Notes: generated from the sequence alone by a model not told the origin. DNA of 64,000 nucleotides from an uncultured Chelatococcus sp. (GCA_937863995.1 CALMIK010000063.1:1-64000), one strand, 5' to 3'. Numbered from the stretch's first letter, positions 36,060 through 46,438 are shown. A program made the numbers and translations.

Positions 36060-36404
36060 ATGAGCGCGACATCACACAATGGCGTCATCGACCTCGACAT
36101 CGACGACGTGAAACGCGGACTGGCGGACGGCTCGCTGCTGCTGATCGACGTGCGCGAGACGGACGAATACCGCGCCGGCCACATTCCGGGTTCGGTATCG
36201 GTGCCGCTGTCCACCTTCGATCCCGACGCGCTGCCGGAAGCCGGCGAGCGGCGCGTGGTGTTTTCGTGCAACTCGGGCGGGCGCACCCTGCGCGCCATCG
36301 CGGCGGCCCAGGCGGCGGGGCTCGGCCTCAACGAGCATTACAAGGGAAGCTACAAGGACTGGGTCGCCCACGGCGAACCCGTCAACACCGGCGATGAGCC
36401 GTGA
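36060..36404 (+). CDS. Single-domain rhodanese-like sulfurtransferase
   Basis: The 114-residue protein has one rhodanese domain with LLIDVRETDEYRAGHIPGSVSVPL and the active-site loop around the catalytic cysteine in VFSCNSGGRTLRA. Six-residue loops of this type accept sulfur from thiosulfate or persulfide donors. There is no signal peptide, so it is cytoplasmic. AGGAG precedes the ATG. It is divergent from cysK (171-base spacer), which suggests joint control. Confidence 0.9.
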   Translation: MSATSHNGVIDLDIDDVKRGLADGSLLLIDVRETDEYRAGHIPGSVSVPLSTFDPDALPEAGERRVVFSCNSGGRTLRAIAAAQAAGLGLNEHYKGSYKDWVAHGEPVNTGDEP

Positions 36405-36419
36405 CGCCGGTCATCCGGC

Positions 36420-37046
36420 TCAGTCCATCACCGCGGCCTTGAGGATGCAGACCATCACGGCCCGGCCCGGCGTGTCGCCGATGACGCGCAGCGTGTGCGG
36501 CCGGTCGCAGCGGTAGCGCAGGCTCTCGCCCGCGCGCGCCTCGTGCACCACGCCGCCGATCTCGACCTCGAACGCGCCCTCGATCACCGACACGCTCTCG
36601 ACGGAGCCGCGCTGGTGAGCGTCGGAATCGAGCACGCCGCCCGGTTCCGAGTACACGTCGTACCATTGCAGCCACTCCACCGTCTTGATCCAGCCGATGA
36701 TGGCGAGGCGCATGCGCCCGTCGTCCGACAGCAGAATCGGCGTGTCGGGGCGCGAGATTTTTTCGATGAACGGCTCGTCGGTGTCGGCGGCCAGCACCCG
36801 GTCGATGGAGATGTCGAGCGCCTGCGACAGCCGCCAGATGGTGGCGAGCGTGGGGTTGGTCTCGTTGCGCTCGATCTGGCTGATGATGGACTTGGCGACG
36901 CCCGACTGCTCGGCAAGCTCCGACAGCGACAGGTTATAGGCCTTGCGCAGCCGCTGCACCGTCTTGCCGAGCTGGCCCGACAGCAGCTGCGCCCCGGTCT
37001 CGATGTCGCGCGCGCGCTCGCGTCCGCCTTCCGTCTCGGTTGCCAT
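36420..37046 (-). CDS. XRE-family regulator with C-terminal cupin domain
   Basis: The 208-residue protein combines an N-terminal helix-turn-helix (LSLSELAEQSGVAKSIISQIERNETNPTLATIWRLSQAL) with a C-terminal cupin sensor (SVSVIEGAFEVEIGG through RYRCDRPHTLRVIGDTPG). Such proteins repress or activate amino-acid, sugar or xenobiotic genes in response to small ligands. I take ATG 37046, since AGGGGTG lies nearby; the frame continues 35 codons upstream through a 15-bp triple repeat. It converges with the rhodanese gene, 15 bases apart. Confidence 0.88.
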   Translation of the reverse strand: MATETEGGRERARDIETGAQLLSGQLGKTVQRLRKAYNLSLSELAEQSGVAKSIISQIERNETNPTLATIWRLSQALDISIDRVLAADTDEPFIEKISRPDTPILLSDDGRMRLAIIGWIKTVEWLQWYDVYSEPGGVLDSDAHQRGSVESVSVIEGAFEVEIGGVVHEARAGESLRYRCDRPHTLRVIGDTPGRAVMVCILKAAVMD

Positions 37047-37054
37047 CCGCACCC

Positions 37055-37099
37055 CTGAAGCCATGTCGGCTGAAGCCATGCCGGCTGAAACTATGTCGG
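37055..37099. repeat. Three tandem copies of a 15-bp unit
   Basis: CTGAAGCCATGTCGG, CTGAAGCCATGCCGG and CTGAAACTATGTCGG follow one another without gaps just upstream of the XRE-cupin start. Read on the minus strand they keep the regulator's frame and each offers an ATG or ATA at the same position. Confidence 0.75.
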
Positions 37100-37266
37100 C
37101 CCGCCGCCGAATTCCGCATAGCGGACGATCGTTTGATCCTAAGAACGACATGTGCGCATGACGCGCCGGGCGTCAATAGCCAATGCGCCGCCAATGAGCG
37201 GCGGGGATGCGAAAAACATGGGAAGGCGCCGCGTGTCCGCGTCGGCGCCGTGGTAGAGCGCCGGTC

Positions 37267-38646
37267 TCAGGCCTCGTGGCCTTCGAGCCGCGCCAGCGCG
37301 CGCTCGTGGCCGATGAGGGGAAGCAGGTTGACGAGTTCCGGCCCGTGTTCGCGCCCCGTGAGGGCGAGCCGCAGCGGACGGAACAGGTCGCGGCCCTTCT
37401 TGCGCGTCTCGGTGGAGATCGCCTGCGTCCACACCTGCCAGGCGAAGGGCGACCACACGCCAGCTCCCCAAGGTCCGGCGGGCAGCTTGCTCGCGGCCGC
37501 CTGCGGCACGAGCGGGTCGTCGATCACCGGCCGCAGCGGCCGGTTGACGATATCCCACCAGTCGCAGGCATCGACGAGGCGCACGATGTTGCCTCGGATG
37601 GCGAGCCAGAATTCCTCCCCGCCGCCGACCTTCAGCGCGGCCAGCCGCTCGCGCACCGCCTCGAACGGCAGCTCGTGCAGCAGGCGGGTGTTGAGCTGCG
37701 CCAGTTCCTTCTCGTCGAACTTGGCCGGCGCATGAGACAGCCGGGCGACGTCGACGATCTGCGACAGCTCTTCCAGCGATCCGACCGGCCGCACGGCCTC
37801 CGGCGAGCCGACGAGGGTGGCGAGCGAGGCCACCGCCATCGGCTCCATGCCGGCGGCGCGCAGCTCGCGCAGCGACAGGTGCCCGAGGCGCTTCGACAGC
37901 CCGTCGCCGGAGGCTGTGGTGAGCAGGTTGTGGTGTGCGAAGACAGGCACTGGCGCGCCCATCGCCTCGAAAAGCTGAATCTGCACGGCGGTGTTGGTGA
38001 TGTGATCCTCGCCGCGAATCACATGCGTGACCTGCATGTCGATGTCGTCGATGACGGACGGCAGCGTGTAGAGGTAGGAGCCGTCCTCGCGGCGCAGGAT
38101 CGGGTCGGAGAGCGAGGCGCAGTCGATGCTGATCTCGCCGCGCGACATGTCCTCCCAGACGACTTCGCGGTGGTCGAGCAGGAAGCGCCAGTGGGGCCGG
38201 CGGCCCTCCTCCTCCAGCCGGGCGCGCTCCGTGCCGGAAAGCTTCAGCGCGGCGCGGTCGTAAGTGGGCGGCAGACCGCGCGCGAGCTGCAGCTTGCGGC
38301 GGCGTTCCAGCTCCTCGGCGGTTTCGTAGCAGGGATAGAGCCGCCCGTCCTCGATGAGGCGGCGCACCGATTCGTCATAGAGCGAGAACCGCTCCGACTG
38401 GCGGTAGAACGCATCCGGCAGAATGCCGAGCCACGTCAGGTCCTCCACCGCCGCCTGGGCGTATTCCTCGGTGGAGCGCATGCCGTCGGTGTCGTCGAGC
38501 CGCAGGATGAAGCGTCCGTCGTGCCGCAGCCGGAAAAGCCAGTTCAGCAGCGCCGGCCGCGCGTTGCCGATGTGCAGGAAGCCCGTGGGCGAGGGCGCGA
38601 AGCGGACGGTCGGCGCGGGCGTGTCTCTCGAAGGCGTGTCTGTCAT
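37267..38646 (-). CDS. gltX: Glutamate--tRNA ligase
   Basis: Class I aminoacyl-tRNA synthetase charging tRNA-Glu (and often tRNA-Gln in alphaproteobacteria, before amidation). The 459-residue protein has [20 protein letters not shown] (HIGH motif at 25-28), [22 protein letters not shown] and the KMSKS-equivalent DGLSKRLG. The C-terminal anticodon-binding domain ends in [18 protein letters not shown]. Many alphaproteobacteria carry two gltX copies; which of the two this is cannot be told here. It ends 220 bases from the XRE gene and follows nadE on the same strand. Confidence 0.93.
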   Translation of the reverse strand: MTDTPSRDTPAPTVRFAPSPTGFLHIGNARPALLNWLFRLRHDGRFILRLDDTDGMRSTEEYAQAAVEDLTWLGILPDAFYRQSERFSLYDESVRRLIEDGRLYPCYETAEELERRRKLQLARGLPPTYDRAALKLSGTERARLEEEGRRPHWRFLLDHREVVWEDMSRGEISIDCASLSDPILRREDGSYLYTLPSVIDDIDMQVTHVIRGEDHITNTAVQIQLFEAMGAPVPVFAHHNLLTTASGDGLSKRLGHLSLRELRAAGMEPMAVASLATLVGSPEAVRPVGSLEELSQIVDVARLSHAPAKFDEKELAQLNTRLLHELPFEAVRERLAALKVGGGEEFWLAIRGNIVRLVDACDWWDIVNRPLRPVIDDPLVPQAAASKLPAGPWGAGVWSPFAWQVWTQAISTETRKKGRDLFRPLRLALTGREHGPELVNLLPLIGHERALARLEGHEA

Positions 38647-38670
38647 GGGGCTGCGGCCATTGAAAAGGCG

Positions 38671-40344
38671 TTACGCGAGCGTTTCGCGAAAACCGTTGGT
38701 GATGGGATAGCGCCGTTCGCGGCCAAAGCTGCGCCGGCTCACCTTCACGCCCGGCGCCGCTTGCCGGCGCTTGTATTCGGCGATGGCGAGCAGGCGGTCG
38801 ACCTTGCGCACCGTCTCGGCCGCGTGGCCGCGCGCCACGAGATCGGCGGGCGAGAGCTGCCGCTCGACGAGCCCGTCGAGGATGTCGTCGAGGATGTCGT
38901 AGGGCGGCAGCGAATCCTGGTCGGTCTGGTTCTCGCGCAGTTCCGCCGTCGGCGGACGGGTGATGATGCGCTCCGGGATCACGATACCGTCGGGGCCGGC
39001 GCTGCCGGAGGGCTTCCAGCGGTTGCGCAGCCACGCCAGCCGGAAAACCTGCGTTTTATACAGGTCTTTCAGCGGATTGAAGCCGCCGTTCATGTCGCCG
39101 TACAGCGTGGCGTAGCCCACGGCCACTTCCGACTTGTTGCCGGTGGTCAGCACCATGGCGCCGAACTTGTTGGAGATCGCCATCAGGATGGTGCCGCGCG
39201 CGCGGCTCTGCAGATTTTCCTCCGCCACGTCGCGCGGCAGGTTGGCGAAGAGCGGCGCGAGCGACGCCTCCAGACCCTCGACGGCGGGCGCGATGGGCAG
39301 CACGTCGTGGCGCACGCCGAGCAGCGCGGCGCAGGCGGCGGCATCCTCGATGCTCTCGCTCGCCGTGAAGCGGTAGGGCAGCATGACGCAATGCACCCGG
39401 TCCGGTCCGAGCGCGTCGACGGCGATGGCGGCGGCGAGCGCGGAATCGATGCCGCCCGAAAGGCCGAGCACCACGCCCGGAAAGCGGTTCTTGCCGACAT
39501 AATCGCGGAGGCCGAGCACGCAGGCGGTGTAATCCGCCTCGTCGCCGCGCGGAATGGCGGCCGGGGGCGTGTGGTCCAGCCGCCAGCCTTCCGGCGTGCG
39601 CCGCGCTTCGACGATGGCGATGGCCTCGGTGAAGGCGGGAAGCCCCGCCGCCTGCGCGCCATCGGCGTCGAGCGCGAAGGAGGCGCCGTCGAAGACCAGC
39701 TCGTCCTGTCCGCCGACCTGGTTGACGTAGACGAGCGGCAGGCCGGTCTCGCTCACCCGCGCGCCGGCAATGGCGGTTCGTTCCGCCTCGACTTCACGCC
39801 GGTAGGGGGAGCCGTTGGGCACGAGCAGCAGCTCGGCGCCGGCCGCCTTCAGCGTCGCGACGGGACCGGGCGTCCAGATATCCTCGCAGATCGGCACGCC
39901 GACCCGCACGCCGCGCACCACGAGCGGGGCGGGGGCGGGGCCTGGCTCGAACACCCGCTTCTCGTCGAACACGCCATAATTGGGCAGGTCGACCTTGAGC
40001 GTCTTGTCCACGATCCGCCCATCGTCGAGATGGGCGACGGCGTTATGGAGCCGCCCGGCGTCGGCCCACGGCAGGCCGACGAGCACGGCGGGGCCGCCGT
40101 CGGCGGTGTCGTGCGCCAAAGCCTCGCAGGCCTGCGCGCAGGCGGCCGTGAAGGCCGGCCGCAGCACCAGATCCTCGGGCGAATAACCGGCCAGGAAAAG
40201 CTCGGGAAACAGGATGACGTCCGCCCCCAGCCGGGCGGCCTCGCGCCGCGCTTCACGCGCGCGTGACAGATTGCCGTCGATGTTGCCGACAAGCGGGTTG
40301 AGTTGCGCCAGCGCAATGCGCAAACTGTGACGGAGGTCTGTCAT
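38671..40344 (-). CDS. nadE: Glutamine-dependent NAD+ synthetase
   Basis: Last step of NAD synthesis. The 557-residue protein has an N-terminal nitrilase-type glutaminase (catalytic Glu in LFPELFLAGYSPEDL, Lys in TLKVDLPNYGVFDE, Cys in VPICEDIWTPG) and a C-terminal synthetase with the PP-loop LGLSGGIDSALAAAIA and TTGNKSEVAVGYATLYGD. Start 40344 reads MTDLRHSLRIALAQLNP, the expected nitrilase opening. gltX starts 25 bases downstream, so both may share a transcript. Confidence 0.95.
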   Translation of the reverse strand: MTDLRHSLRIALAQLNPLVGNIDGNLSRAREARREAARLGADVILFPELFLAGYSPEDLVLRPAFTAACAQACEALAHDTADGGPAVLVGLPWADAGRLHNAVAHLDDGRIVDKTLKVDLPNYGVFDEKRVFEPGPAPAPLVVRGVRVGVPICEDIWTPGPVATLKAAGAELLLVPNGSPYRREVEAERTAIAGARVSETGLPLVYVNQVGGQDELVFDGASFALDADGAQAAGLPAFTEAIAIVEARRTPEGWRLDHTPPAAIPRGDEADYTACVLGLRDYVGKNRFPGVVLGLSGGIDSALAAAIAVDALGPDRVHCVMLPYRFTASESIEDAAACAALLGVRHDVLPIAPAVEGLEASLAPLFANLPRDVAEENLQSRARGTILMAISNKFGAMVLTTGNKSEVAVGYATLYGDMNGGFNPLKDLYKTQVFRLAWLRNRWKPSGSAGPDGIVIPERIITRPPTAELRENQTDQDSLPPYDILDDILDGLVERQLSPADLVARGHAAETVRKVDRLLAIAEYKRRQAAPGVKVSRRSFGRERRYPITNGFRETLA

Positions 40345-40504
40345 GCGAATGGTTTAGACCATATGCGTGCAAAGGAAAAGACGGATTGGCGCCTGCATCT
40401 GCCGCTCGTGCGCAATGAAATTTATTTTTACTAATTCCAGAGACAATATAGACTTTATAACACGGCATCGGATGTGGCGATCTCCCGTGTCTTGCCGCAT
40501 GATG

Positions 40505-40530
40505 GGAACCCTGAGGCTGGCGCTCATGTT
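40505..40530 (+). promoter_or_regulatory. Candidate EcfG (general stress) promoter of dps
   Basis: GGAAC at 40505-40509 and TGTT at 40527-40530 are 17 bases apart, close to the alphaproteobacterial general-stress consensus GGAAC-N16/17-CGTT. The start of transcription would fall near 40537, about 55 bases before the dps ATG. dps is a usual member of that regulon. Confidence 0.45.
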
Positions 40531-40559
40531 GGTTTGTTTTCGCCTGATGTGTTGACCAA

Positions 40560-40575
40560 CGGGGAACCTTCCCCG
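40560..40575 (+). other. Short palindrome in the dps leader
   Basis: CGGGGAA and TTCCCCG are separated by CC, forming a 7-bp stem right before the ribosome site (GAGGAG) of dps. It may be an mRNA hairpin or an operator. Confidence 0.4.
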
Positions 40576-40591
40576 CAACGAGGAGCCGAAT

Positions 40592-41080
40592 ATGACGATC
40601 AAGACCCGCAATGACCTGGGACAGAACGTGCGTTCGAAGTCGATCGACCTGCTGAACGAGCACCTTGCCCAGTTCATCGACCTCGGCGCGCAGCTCAAGC
40701 ACGCGCACTGGAACACCAAGGGGCCGCATTTCATCGCGCTGCACGAGCTGTTCGACAAGCTCTATGCCAACGTCCTCGAATACACCGACACCGTGGCCGA
40801 GCGGCTGACGGCCATCGGCGGCATCGCTCACGGCACGGTGCAGGCTTCCGCTGAAGGCACGAAGCTGAAGGCTTATCCGCTGCACATCACCGACGGGCTG
40901 GAGCACGTCGACTACCTGTCGCGCTCAGTCTCGGAGCTGGCCAAATCGACCCGCAAGGCGATCGCGGTGACCGAGGAAGCCGGCGACGCCGCCACCGCCG
41001 ATGTCTTCACCGAGGTGACGCGTGCGCTCGACAAGGACCTGTGGTTCCTCGAGGCGCATATTCAGGAAGTCAGCAAGTAA
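40592..41080 (+). CDS. dps: DNA-binding ferritin-like protein Dps
   Basis: Dodecameric iron-storage protein that shields DNA against oxidative and starvation stress. The 162-residue product has the ferroxidase residues in LKHAHWNTKGPHFIALHELFDKLY (His, His, Asp) and VAERLTAIGG (Glu). The N-terminus is short with few lysines. A strong GAGGAG lies upstream. The stop codon lies in a 17-bp tandem duplication. It is flanked by nadE (divergent) and thiD (convergent). Confidence 0.95.
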   Translation: MTIKTRNDLGQNVRSKSIDLLNEHLAQFIDLGAQLKHAHWNTKGPHFIALHELFDKLYANVLEYTDTVAERLTAIGGIAHGTVQASAEGTKLKAYPLHITDGLEHVDYLSRSVSELAKSTRKAIAVTEEAGDAATADVFTEVTRALDKDLWFLEAHIQEVSK

Positions 41081-41099
41081 GAGAAGTCAGCAAGTAAGA
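41066..41099 (+). repeat. 17-bp tandem duplication across the dps stop codon
   Basis: GAAGTCAGCAAGTAAGA occurs twice in direct succession (41066-41082 and 41083-41099), perfectly conserved. The first copy holds the last codons and stop of dps; the second repeats them as untranslated sequence. Confidence 0.9.
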
Positions 41100-41119
41100 A
41101 CGGGCATCGGTGAGGCGCC

Positions 41120-41152
41120 CCGCGCCTCACCATCGCCTGTGAAGAGGCGCGG
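41120..41152. terminator. Hairpin between convergent dps and thiD
   Basis: CCGCGCCTC (41120-41128) pairs with GAGGCGCGG (41144-41152), a 9-bp GC stem with a 15-base loop, between the 3' ends of dps and thiD. No strong T run follows on either strand, so termination strength is uncertain. Confidence 0.45.
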
Positions 41153-41163
41153 CGCGGGCCGCT

Positions 41164-41973
41164 TCACCACCACGCATGGAAGTGGTGCACGGGACCGTGA
41201 CCCTTGCCGATGGTCAGCGTATCCGATGCGGCGATGGCGCGGCTGATGTAGTCCTTCGCCGCCTGCACGGCCTCGCGCAACGGCGCGCCGCGCGCCAGTC
41301 CGGCTGCGATGGCCGACGACAGCGTGCAACCGGTGCCGTGCGTATTGCGGGTTGCGATGCGCGGTGCGGGAAGGCGCAGCACGCCGCTCGCATCCACCAG
41401 CAGATCGACGCTTTCCTCGCCGCTCGCGTGCCCGCCCTTGATCAGCACGGCGGCGGGGCCGAATGTCAGCAGCGCCCGCGCCTGCGCCAGCATGGCGGCT
41501 TCGTCCCCCGCGACAGCCGTATCGAGCAGCACGGCGGCCTCCGGCAGGTTGGGGGTGACGAGGCTTGCTCGCGGCAGCAGTTTGTCGCGCAACGTCGCGA
41601 CGGCATCCTCGCTCAGGAGGCGGTCGCCGCTTGCCGCGACCATCACCGGGTCGAGCACCACGTCCCGCTGGTTCCAGCGCGCCAGGCCATCCGCCACCGC
41701 CGCGATGGTCGCCGGGCGCGACAGCATGCCGATCTTGACCGCGCCGACCGCGAGATCCGAAAACACCGCGTCGATCTGCGCGGTGATGAAATCGGCCGGG
41801 ACGTCGTGAATGCCGGTGACGCCGAGCGTATTCTGGGCCGTGAGCGCGGCGATGACGCTGGCGCCGTACACGCCGAGCGCCGAAAAAGTCTTCAAATCCG
41901 CCTGGATGCCCGCGCCGCCGCCCGAATCCGAGCCGGCGATGGTGACCGCGATGGGAGTTGCGCCTGCCGCCAT
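41164..41973 (-). CDS. thiD: Hydroxymethylpyrimidine/phosphomethylpyrimidine kinase
   Basis: Phosphorylates HMP twice in thiamine synthesis and salvage. The 269-residue ribokinase-fold enzyme shows [50 protein letters not shown] and the anion-hole/catalytic-base motif [15 protein letters not shown]. The start lies 3 bases after the thiE stop, so both are under the TPP riboswitch upstream of thiE. Confidence 0.95.
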   Translation of the reverse strand: MAAGATPIAVTIAGSDSGGGAGIQADLKTFSALGVYGASVIAALTAQNTLGVTGIHDVPADFITAQIDAVFSDLAVGAVKIGMLSRPATIAAVADGLARWNQRDVVLDPVMVAASGDRLLSEDAVATLRDKLLPRASLVTPNLPEAAVLLDTAVAGDEAAMLAQARALLTFGPAAVLIKGGHASGEESVDLLVDASGVLRLPAPRIATRNTHGTGCTLSSAIAAGLARGAPLREAVQAAKDYISRAIAASDTLTIGKGHGPVHHFHAWW

Positions 41974-41976
41974 GGT

Positions 41977-42684
41977 TCAGCCCCGCGTTCCGTGCGCGGC
42001 GAGGCTCGCGTCGACGATGGCGCGCAGCCGCCTCGCGGCGTCCGCCACGTCATCGGCGGAAAAGATGGCGGAGATCAGCGCGATGCCGTCGCTGCCGGAT
42101 GCGATGACCGCGGCGGCGTTGCTGTCGTCGATGCCGGAAATCGCGCCCACCGGCAGGCCGGGAACATGCTCGCGCGAGGCCGCGACGACCGCGGCCAGCC
42201 CGTCGAGCCCGATGGGAGGCTTGGCGTCGACCTTGCTCGCGGTGGCGAACACGCCGCCGATGCAGCCGTAATCGATGGGCTCTTGTGCCGCGGCCTTCGC
42301 CTCGTCCGCGTTGTTGAGGGTCAGGCCGATGATCGCGTCAGGCCCCAGCAGGCGGCGCGCGTCGGCGGGCGGCATGTCGTCCTGCCCCACGTGAACGCCA
42401 TCCGCTTCGGCGGCCAGCGCCACGTCGATGCGGTCGTTGATGAGCAGCGGCACGCCCGTGCCCGCGATGGCCTCGCGGATGGCGCGCGCGTTGGCGACGA
42501 GGCGGCGCGTGTCGGCGTATTTGTCGCGGTACTGCAGCAGCGTCGCGCCGCCTTCGACCGCCGCGCGCGCGAGGTCGGGCAGGGGGCGCCCCCGGGCGCG
42601 TTCGGGATCGAGGATGGCGTAGAGGCGCAGGTCGACCGGGCGGCGGACGCGGGGGGCGGTCGGGTTCGTGGCGAAATTCGGCAT
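41977..42684 (-). CDS. thiE: Thiamine-phosphate synthase
   Basis: Couples HMP-PP and thiazole phosphate. The 235-residue TIM barrel has [48 protein letters not shown], a [13 protein letters not shown] segment (S/T-rich in other members) and [14 protein letters not shown] 42684 lies about 90 bases after the riboswitch; GAGTGACAG is a weak ribosome site. The first gene of the thiE-thiD operon. Confidence 0.93.
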   Translation of the reverse strand: MPNFATNPTAPRVRRPVDLRLYAILDPERARGRPLPDLARAAVEGGATLLQYRDKYADTRRLVANARAIREAIAGTGVPLLINDRIDVALAAEADGVHVGQDDMPPADARRLLGPDAIIGLTLNNADEAKAAAQEPIDYGCIGGVFATASKVDAKPPIGLDGLAAVVAASREHVPGLPVGAISGIDDSNAAAVIASGSDGIALISAIFSADDVADAARRLRAIVDASLAAHGTRG

Positions 42685-42774
42685 CGACTGTCACTCGCTG
42701 GCGCCGCGATGGCGGCGTTCGTGCAGTCATGCGGATCGGAAGGCCGCGCGGCGACCGTGAGCGGACCTGTCTCG

Positions 42775-42857
42775 CTTCCCTCCGCCGGCATGACCCGGTT
42801 CAGGTTCGATGGGTTGGCGCACGCGCCTCTCAGCCCTCGCGGGCACCCCAAGGAGAT
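42775..42857 (-). promoter_or_regulatory. TPP riboswitch (THI element) controlling thiE-thiD
   Basis: Read on the minus strand it has the full THI-box signature: GGGGTGCC, GGGCTGAGAG, ACCC, GAACCTGAACCGGGTCATGCC and GGAGGGAAGC. The closing helix P1 can pair TCTCCTT (42850-42856) with GGAGGGA (42777-42783). It lies about 90 bases before thiE. A GC-rich segment between them (near 42700-42720, CGCCGC/GCGGCG) could form the alternative hairpin that hides the start in the presence of thiamine pyrophosphate. Confidence 0.95.
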
Positions 42858-42861
42858 ACGC

Positions 42862-42914
42862 CAGAGCGCATTCCGGTCAAATGCAGTCACTTGACCCGGA
42901 GGTAATGCGCTCGA
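42862..42914. repeat. Intergenic palindromic element (type B)
   Basis: Outer arms GAGCGCATT (42864-42872) and AATGCGCTC (42904-42912) enclose inner arms GGTCAA (42875-42880) and TTGACC (42891-42896) around ATGCAGTCAC. It lies just upstream of the TPP riboswitch, in the space after accC. It resembles a dispersed GAGC-ATT-CCG-TCAA type palindrome that I recall from related genomes. Confidence 0.6.
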
Positions 42915-42920
42915 ACTCGA

Positions 42921-42963
42921 AAAGTTACACCGTGCCGCAGCTTTCATTAAACGGCGGCACGGT
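42921..42963 (-). terminator. Terminator of the aroQ-accB-accC unit
   Basis: On the minus strand GCGGCACGGT mirrors ACCGTGCCGC: arms at 42954-42963 and 42929-42938, a perfect 10-bp stem with a 15-base loop, followed by GTAACTTTTC. It begins about 55 bases past the accC stop. Confidence 0.6.
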
Positions 42964-43017
42964 TTCATATCGGTGGCGGCCGGGAGGGATGCAACCTCCC
43001 CGCCGCGAATCCCGCCA

Positions 43018-44391
<1,374 letters not shown>

Positions 44392-44394
44392 CGA

Positions 44395-44865
44395 TTACTC
44401 GATCACCAGCAGCGGCTCGCCGTACTCGACCGGCTGGCCGTCCTCCACCAGCACGGCGGTGACCGTGCCCGAACGCGGCGCGACGATGTCGTTGAAGGTC
44501 TTCATCGCCTCGACGAGCAGCAGCTTGTCGCCCGCCTGCACTTTCGATCCCACGTCGATGAACGGCTTGGTGTCCGGCGACGGGCGCCGGTAGGCGGTGC
44601 CGACCATAGGCGAGGTCACGGTGCCGGGGTTGTCCGCCAGCGACACGACGACGGGCGCCGGCGCTGCCGCCGCTGCCGAAAGCGCAACCGGAGCCGCCGC
44701 GACGGGGGCCGCAACCTGCGGCGCCACGATGGTCGCCGTGACGTTTCGGGCGACGCGGATGCGCAGATCGCCCTTGGCGACCTCGATTTCGGTCAGGTCG
44801 GTCTGGGCGATGAGCTCTGCGAGCTCACGGACGAGGTCTGGATCGATAGGGCTGATTCTTGCCAT
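44395..44865 (-). CDS. accB: Acetyl-CoA carboxylase, biotin carboxyl carrier protein
   Basis: Carries the carboxyl group on biotin. The 156-residue protein has an N-terminal helical part ([30 protein letters not shown]), an Ala/Pro linker and a biotinyl domain with the acceptor lysine in [13 protein letters not shown]. It sits between aroQ and accC on the same strand, spacing 12 and 3 bases, a widely conserved order. Confidence 0.95.
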   Translation of the reverse strand: MARISPIDPDLVRELAELIAQTDLTEIEVAKGDLRIRVARNVTATIVAPQVAAPVAAAPVALSAAAAAPAPVVVSLADNPGTVTSPMVGTAYRRPSPDTKPFIDVGSKVQAGDKLLLVEAMKTFNDIVAPRSGTVTAVLVEDGQPVEYGEPLLVIE

Positions 44866-44877
44866 GCTTTCTTCAAT

Positions 44878-45384
44878 TCAGTGGTTCGTTGCGCCGGCTG
44901 GCGCAGTGTTTTGTCCGCTTTGATCTTGCCGCTTGCGCAGGAGCGGAACGATGGCCTCCAGCGCAAGCTCGTAGCTCGCCGCGCCGAAACCGCTGATCAC
45001 GCCGTGGGTGACGGCAGCAATCATGGAATGATGGCGAAATTGCTCCCGCGCATGCACGTTCGACAGATGCACCTCGATGGTGAGGGCCTCCGCCCCGGCG
45101 ATGGCGTCGCGAAGCGCGATGGAGGTATGCGTGTACGCGCCCGCGTTCAGGATGACGCCCGCGCCCGCGATGCCCGCCTGCTGCACCAGTGTCACAAGCT
45201 CGCCCTCGATGTTGGTCTGGGCGAAGGTGAGGTCGATGCCGACGCCCGTCGCCTCCGCGAGTGCCCCGGCGCGCGCGCGCAGCCGCGCCTCGATGTCGGC
45301 CAACGTCGGGCTGCCGTAGACCGCCGGCTCCCGCCGCCCGAGCAGGTTGAGGTTGGGGCCGTTCAGGATGTGGACTGCGACCAT
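44878..45384 (-). CDS. aroQ: Type II 3-dehydroquinate dehydratase
   Basis: Third step of the shikimate pathway, dodecameric type II enzyme. The 168-residue protein has [20 protein letters not shown] (with the catalytic Arg and Tyr), [38 protein letters not shown] and [14 protein letters not shown] 45384 begins at the family's normal N-terminus; 18 codons upstream in frame are not conserved. First gene of aroQ-accB-accC. Confidence 0.95.
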   Translation of the reverse strand: MVAVHILNGPNLNLLGRREPAVYGSPTLADIEARLRARAGALAEATGVGIDLTFAQTNIEGELVTLVQQAGIAGAGVILNAGAYTHTSIALRDAIAGAEALTIEVHLSNVHAREQFRHHSMIAAVTHGVISGFGAASYELALEAIVPLLRKRQDQSGQNTAPAGATNH

Positions 45385-45570
45385 TCGGCGACTGCCTGTC
45401 CTCGAGGGCGAACACGAAACGCGACCATGCGGACGCATGCGTGCACATGTTCCGACATTCAGGTCAATTTTTTCTCATAGCGCGATGCGCTGCGCAGGGG
45501 AAGTCTCGAAACGTGGTTTACAACGGGATAACGGCGGCACGCCACCGTTCCCCTCGCCATCTCCCGGGGC

Positions 45571-46332
45571 TCAGCAGTCGAGCTTGCCGCACTGGCGCAC
45601 CGAGGCCACGACCTGCTTCAGCGTGTCGATGCCGACGGCGCCCGGCAGCACGCCGTCGCCCGCCACGAAGCTCGGCGTGCCGGAAATCCCCAGCTTCTCG
45701 CCAGCCTGCATGGTGCGCGCCAGCACCTGCCGCACGTCGCTGGAGGCGATGTCCTTCTCCAGCCGCGCCATGTCGACGCCGCTCGCCTTCGCCGCCGCCA
45801 GCGCCTGCTCCTTGCCGACCACGCCCGACTGCAGCAGCAGGTTGGAGTGGAAGCGGAAATACTTGTCGCCTTCGAGCTGCCGGCCGGCGGCGATGCTCAC
45901 CAGCGCCGCATCGACCGATTCCTGACGCAGGATCGGGAAATCGACGATGACGAAGCGCAGGCGCGGTTCCGCCTTCACCAGCGCCTCGATGTCGCCCAGC
46001 GCCCGCTTGCAGTAGCCGCAGTTGTAATCGAAGAACTCGACCAGCGTGACGTCACCCTCGGGATTGCCGAGCACGATGCCGTCGACCGGGCCGGAGGTGA
46101 TCTCGCGCACGGCGTCGGCCACGGTGGCGCGCTGCTCCTCTTCCTGATGCTTTTCGAGGGCTGCGATGGCTTCCTTGAGCACCTGCGGATTGTTCACCAG
46201 GTAGTCGCGCACCACGCCCTCGATCTGCGAGCGCTGCTCGGACGACAATTCAGCCGTGACGGCGGGCGCGGCGAGCGCGACAACGCCGACGGCGGCGAAC
46301 AGCACGGAGCGGAGCGAGGGAAGTGAGCGCAT
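45571..46332 (-). CDS. DsbA-family periplasmic thiol:disulfide oxidoreductase
   Basis: The 253-residue protein has a signal peptide (MRSLPSLRSVLFAAVGVVALAAPAVTA) and a thioredoxin-fold domain with the active site CGYC at 105-108 (FFDYNCGYCKRAL) and the cis-proline loop SGTPSFV. The helical N-terminal part (about 30-80, LSSEQRSQIEGVVRDYLVNNPQVL) is like that of ScsC/Com1-type proteins, which form trimers and isomerise disulfides. Two extra cysteines lie at the very C-terminus (RQCGKLDC). Probably monocistronic, downstream of aroQ in opposite order of transcription direction (same strand, 186 bases apart). Confidence 0.9.
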   Translation of the reverse strand: MRSLPSLRSVLFAAVGVVALAAPAVTAELSSEQRSQIEGVVRDYLVNNPQVLKEAIAALEKHQEEEQRATVADAVREITSGPVDGIVLGNPEGDVTLVEFFDYNCGYCKRALGDIEALVKAEPRLRFVIVDFPILRQESVDAALVSIAAGRQLEGDKYFRFHSNLLLQSGVVGKEQALAAAKASGVDMARLEKDIASSDVRQVLARTMQAGEKLGISGTPSFVAGDGVLPGAVGIDTLKQVVASVRQCGKLDC

Positions 46333-46438
46333 AAAGGATATCCTGCAAATACGAAACGTGACGGCCGGAGCGGCGAACGGGCGCAGCCAATGTGGCCATC
46401 GCCGCGCGCCGGGTCAATGACACAACATGGTGAGCGTT

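Noticed and set aside
37207-40266. A 1019-codon plus-strand open frame opposite gltX and nadE
   Set aside because: It is antisense to two clear enzymes, arginine/glycine/histidine-rich in composition and has no recognisable motif; it arises from GC-rich third positions.
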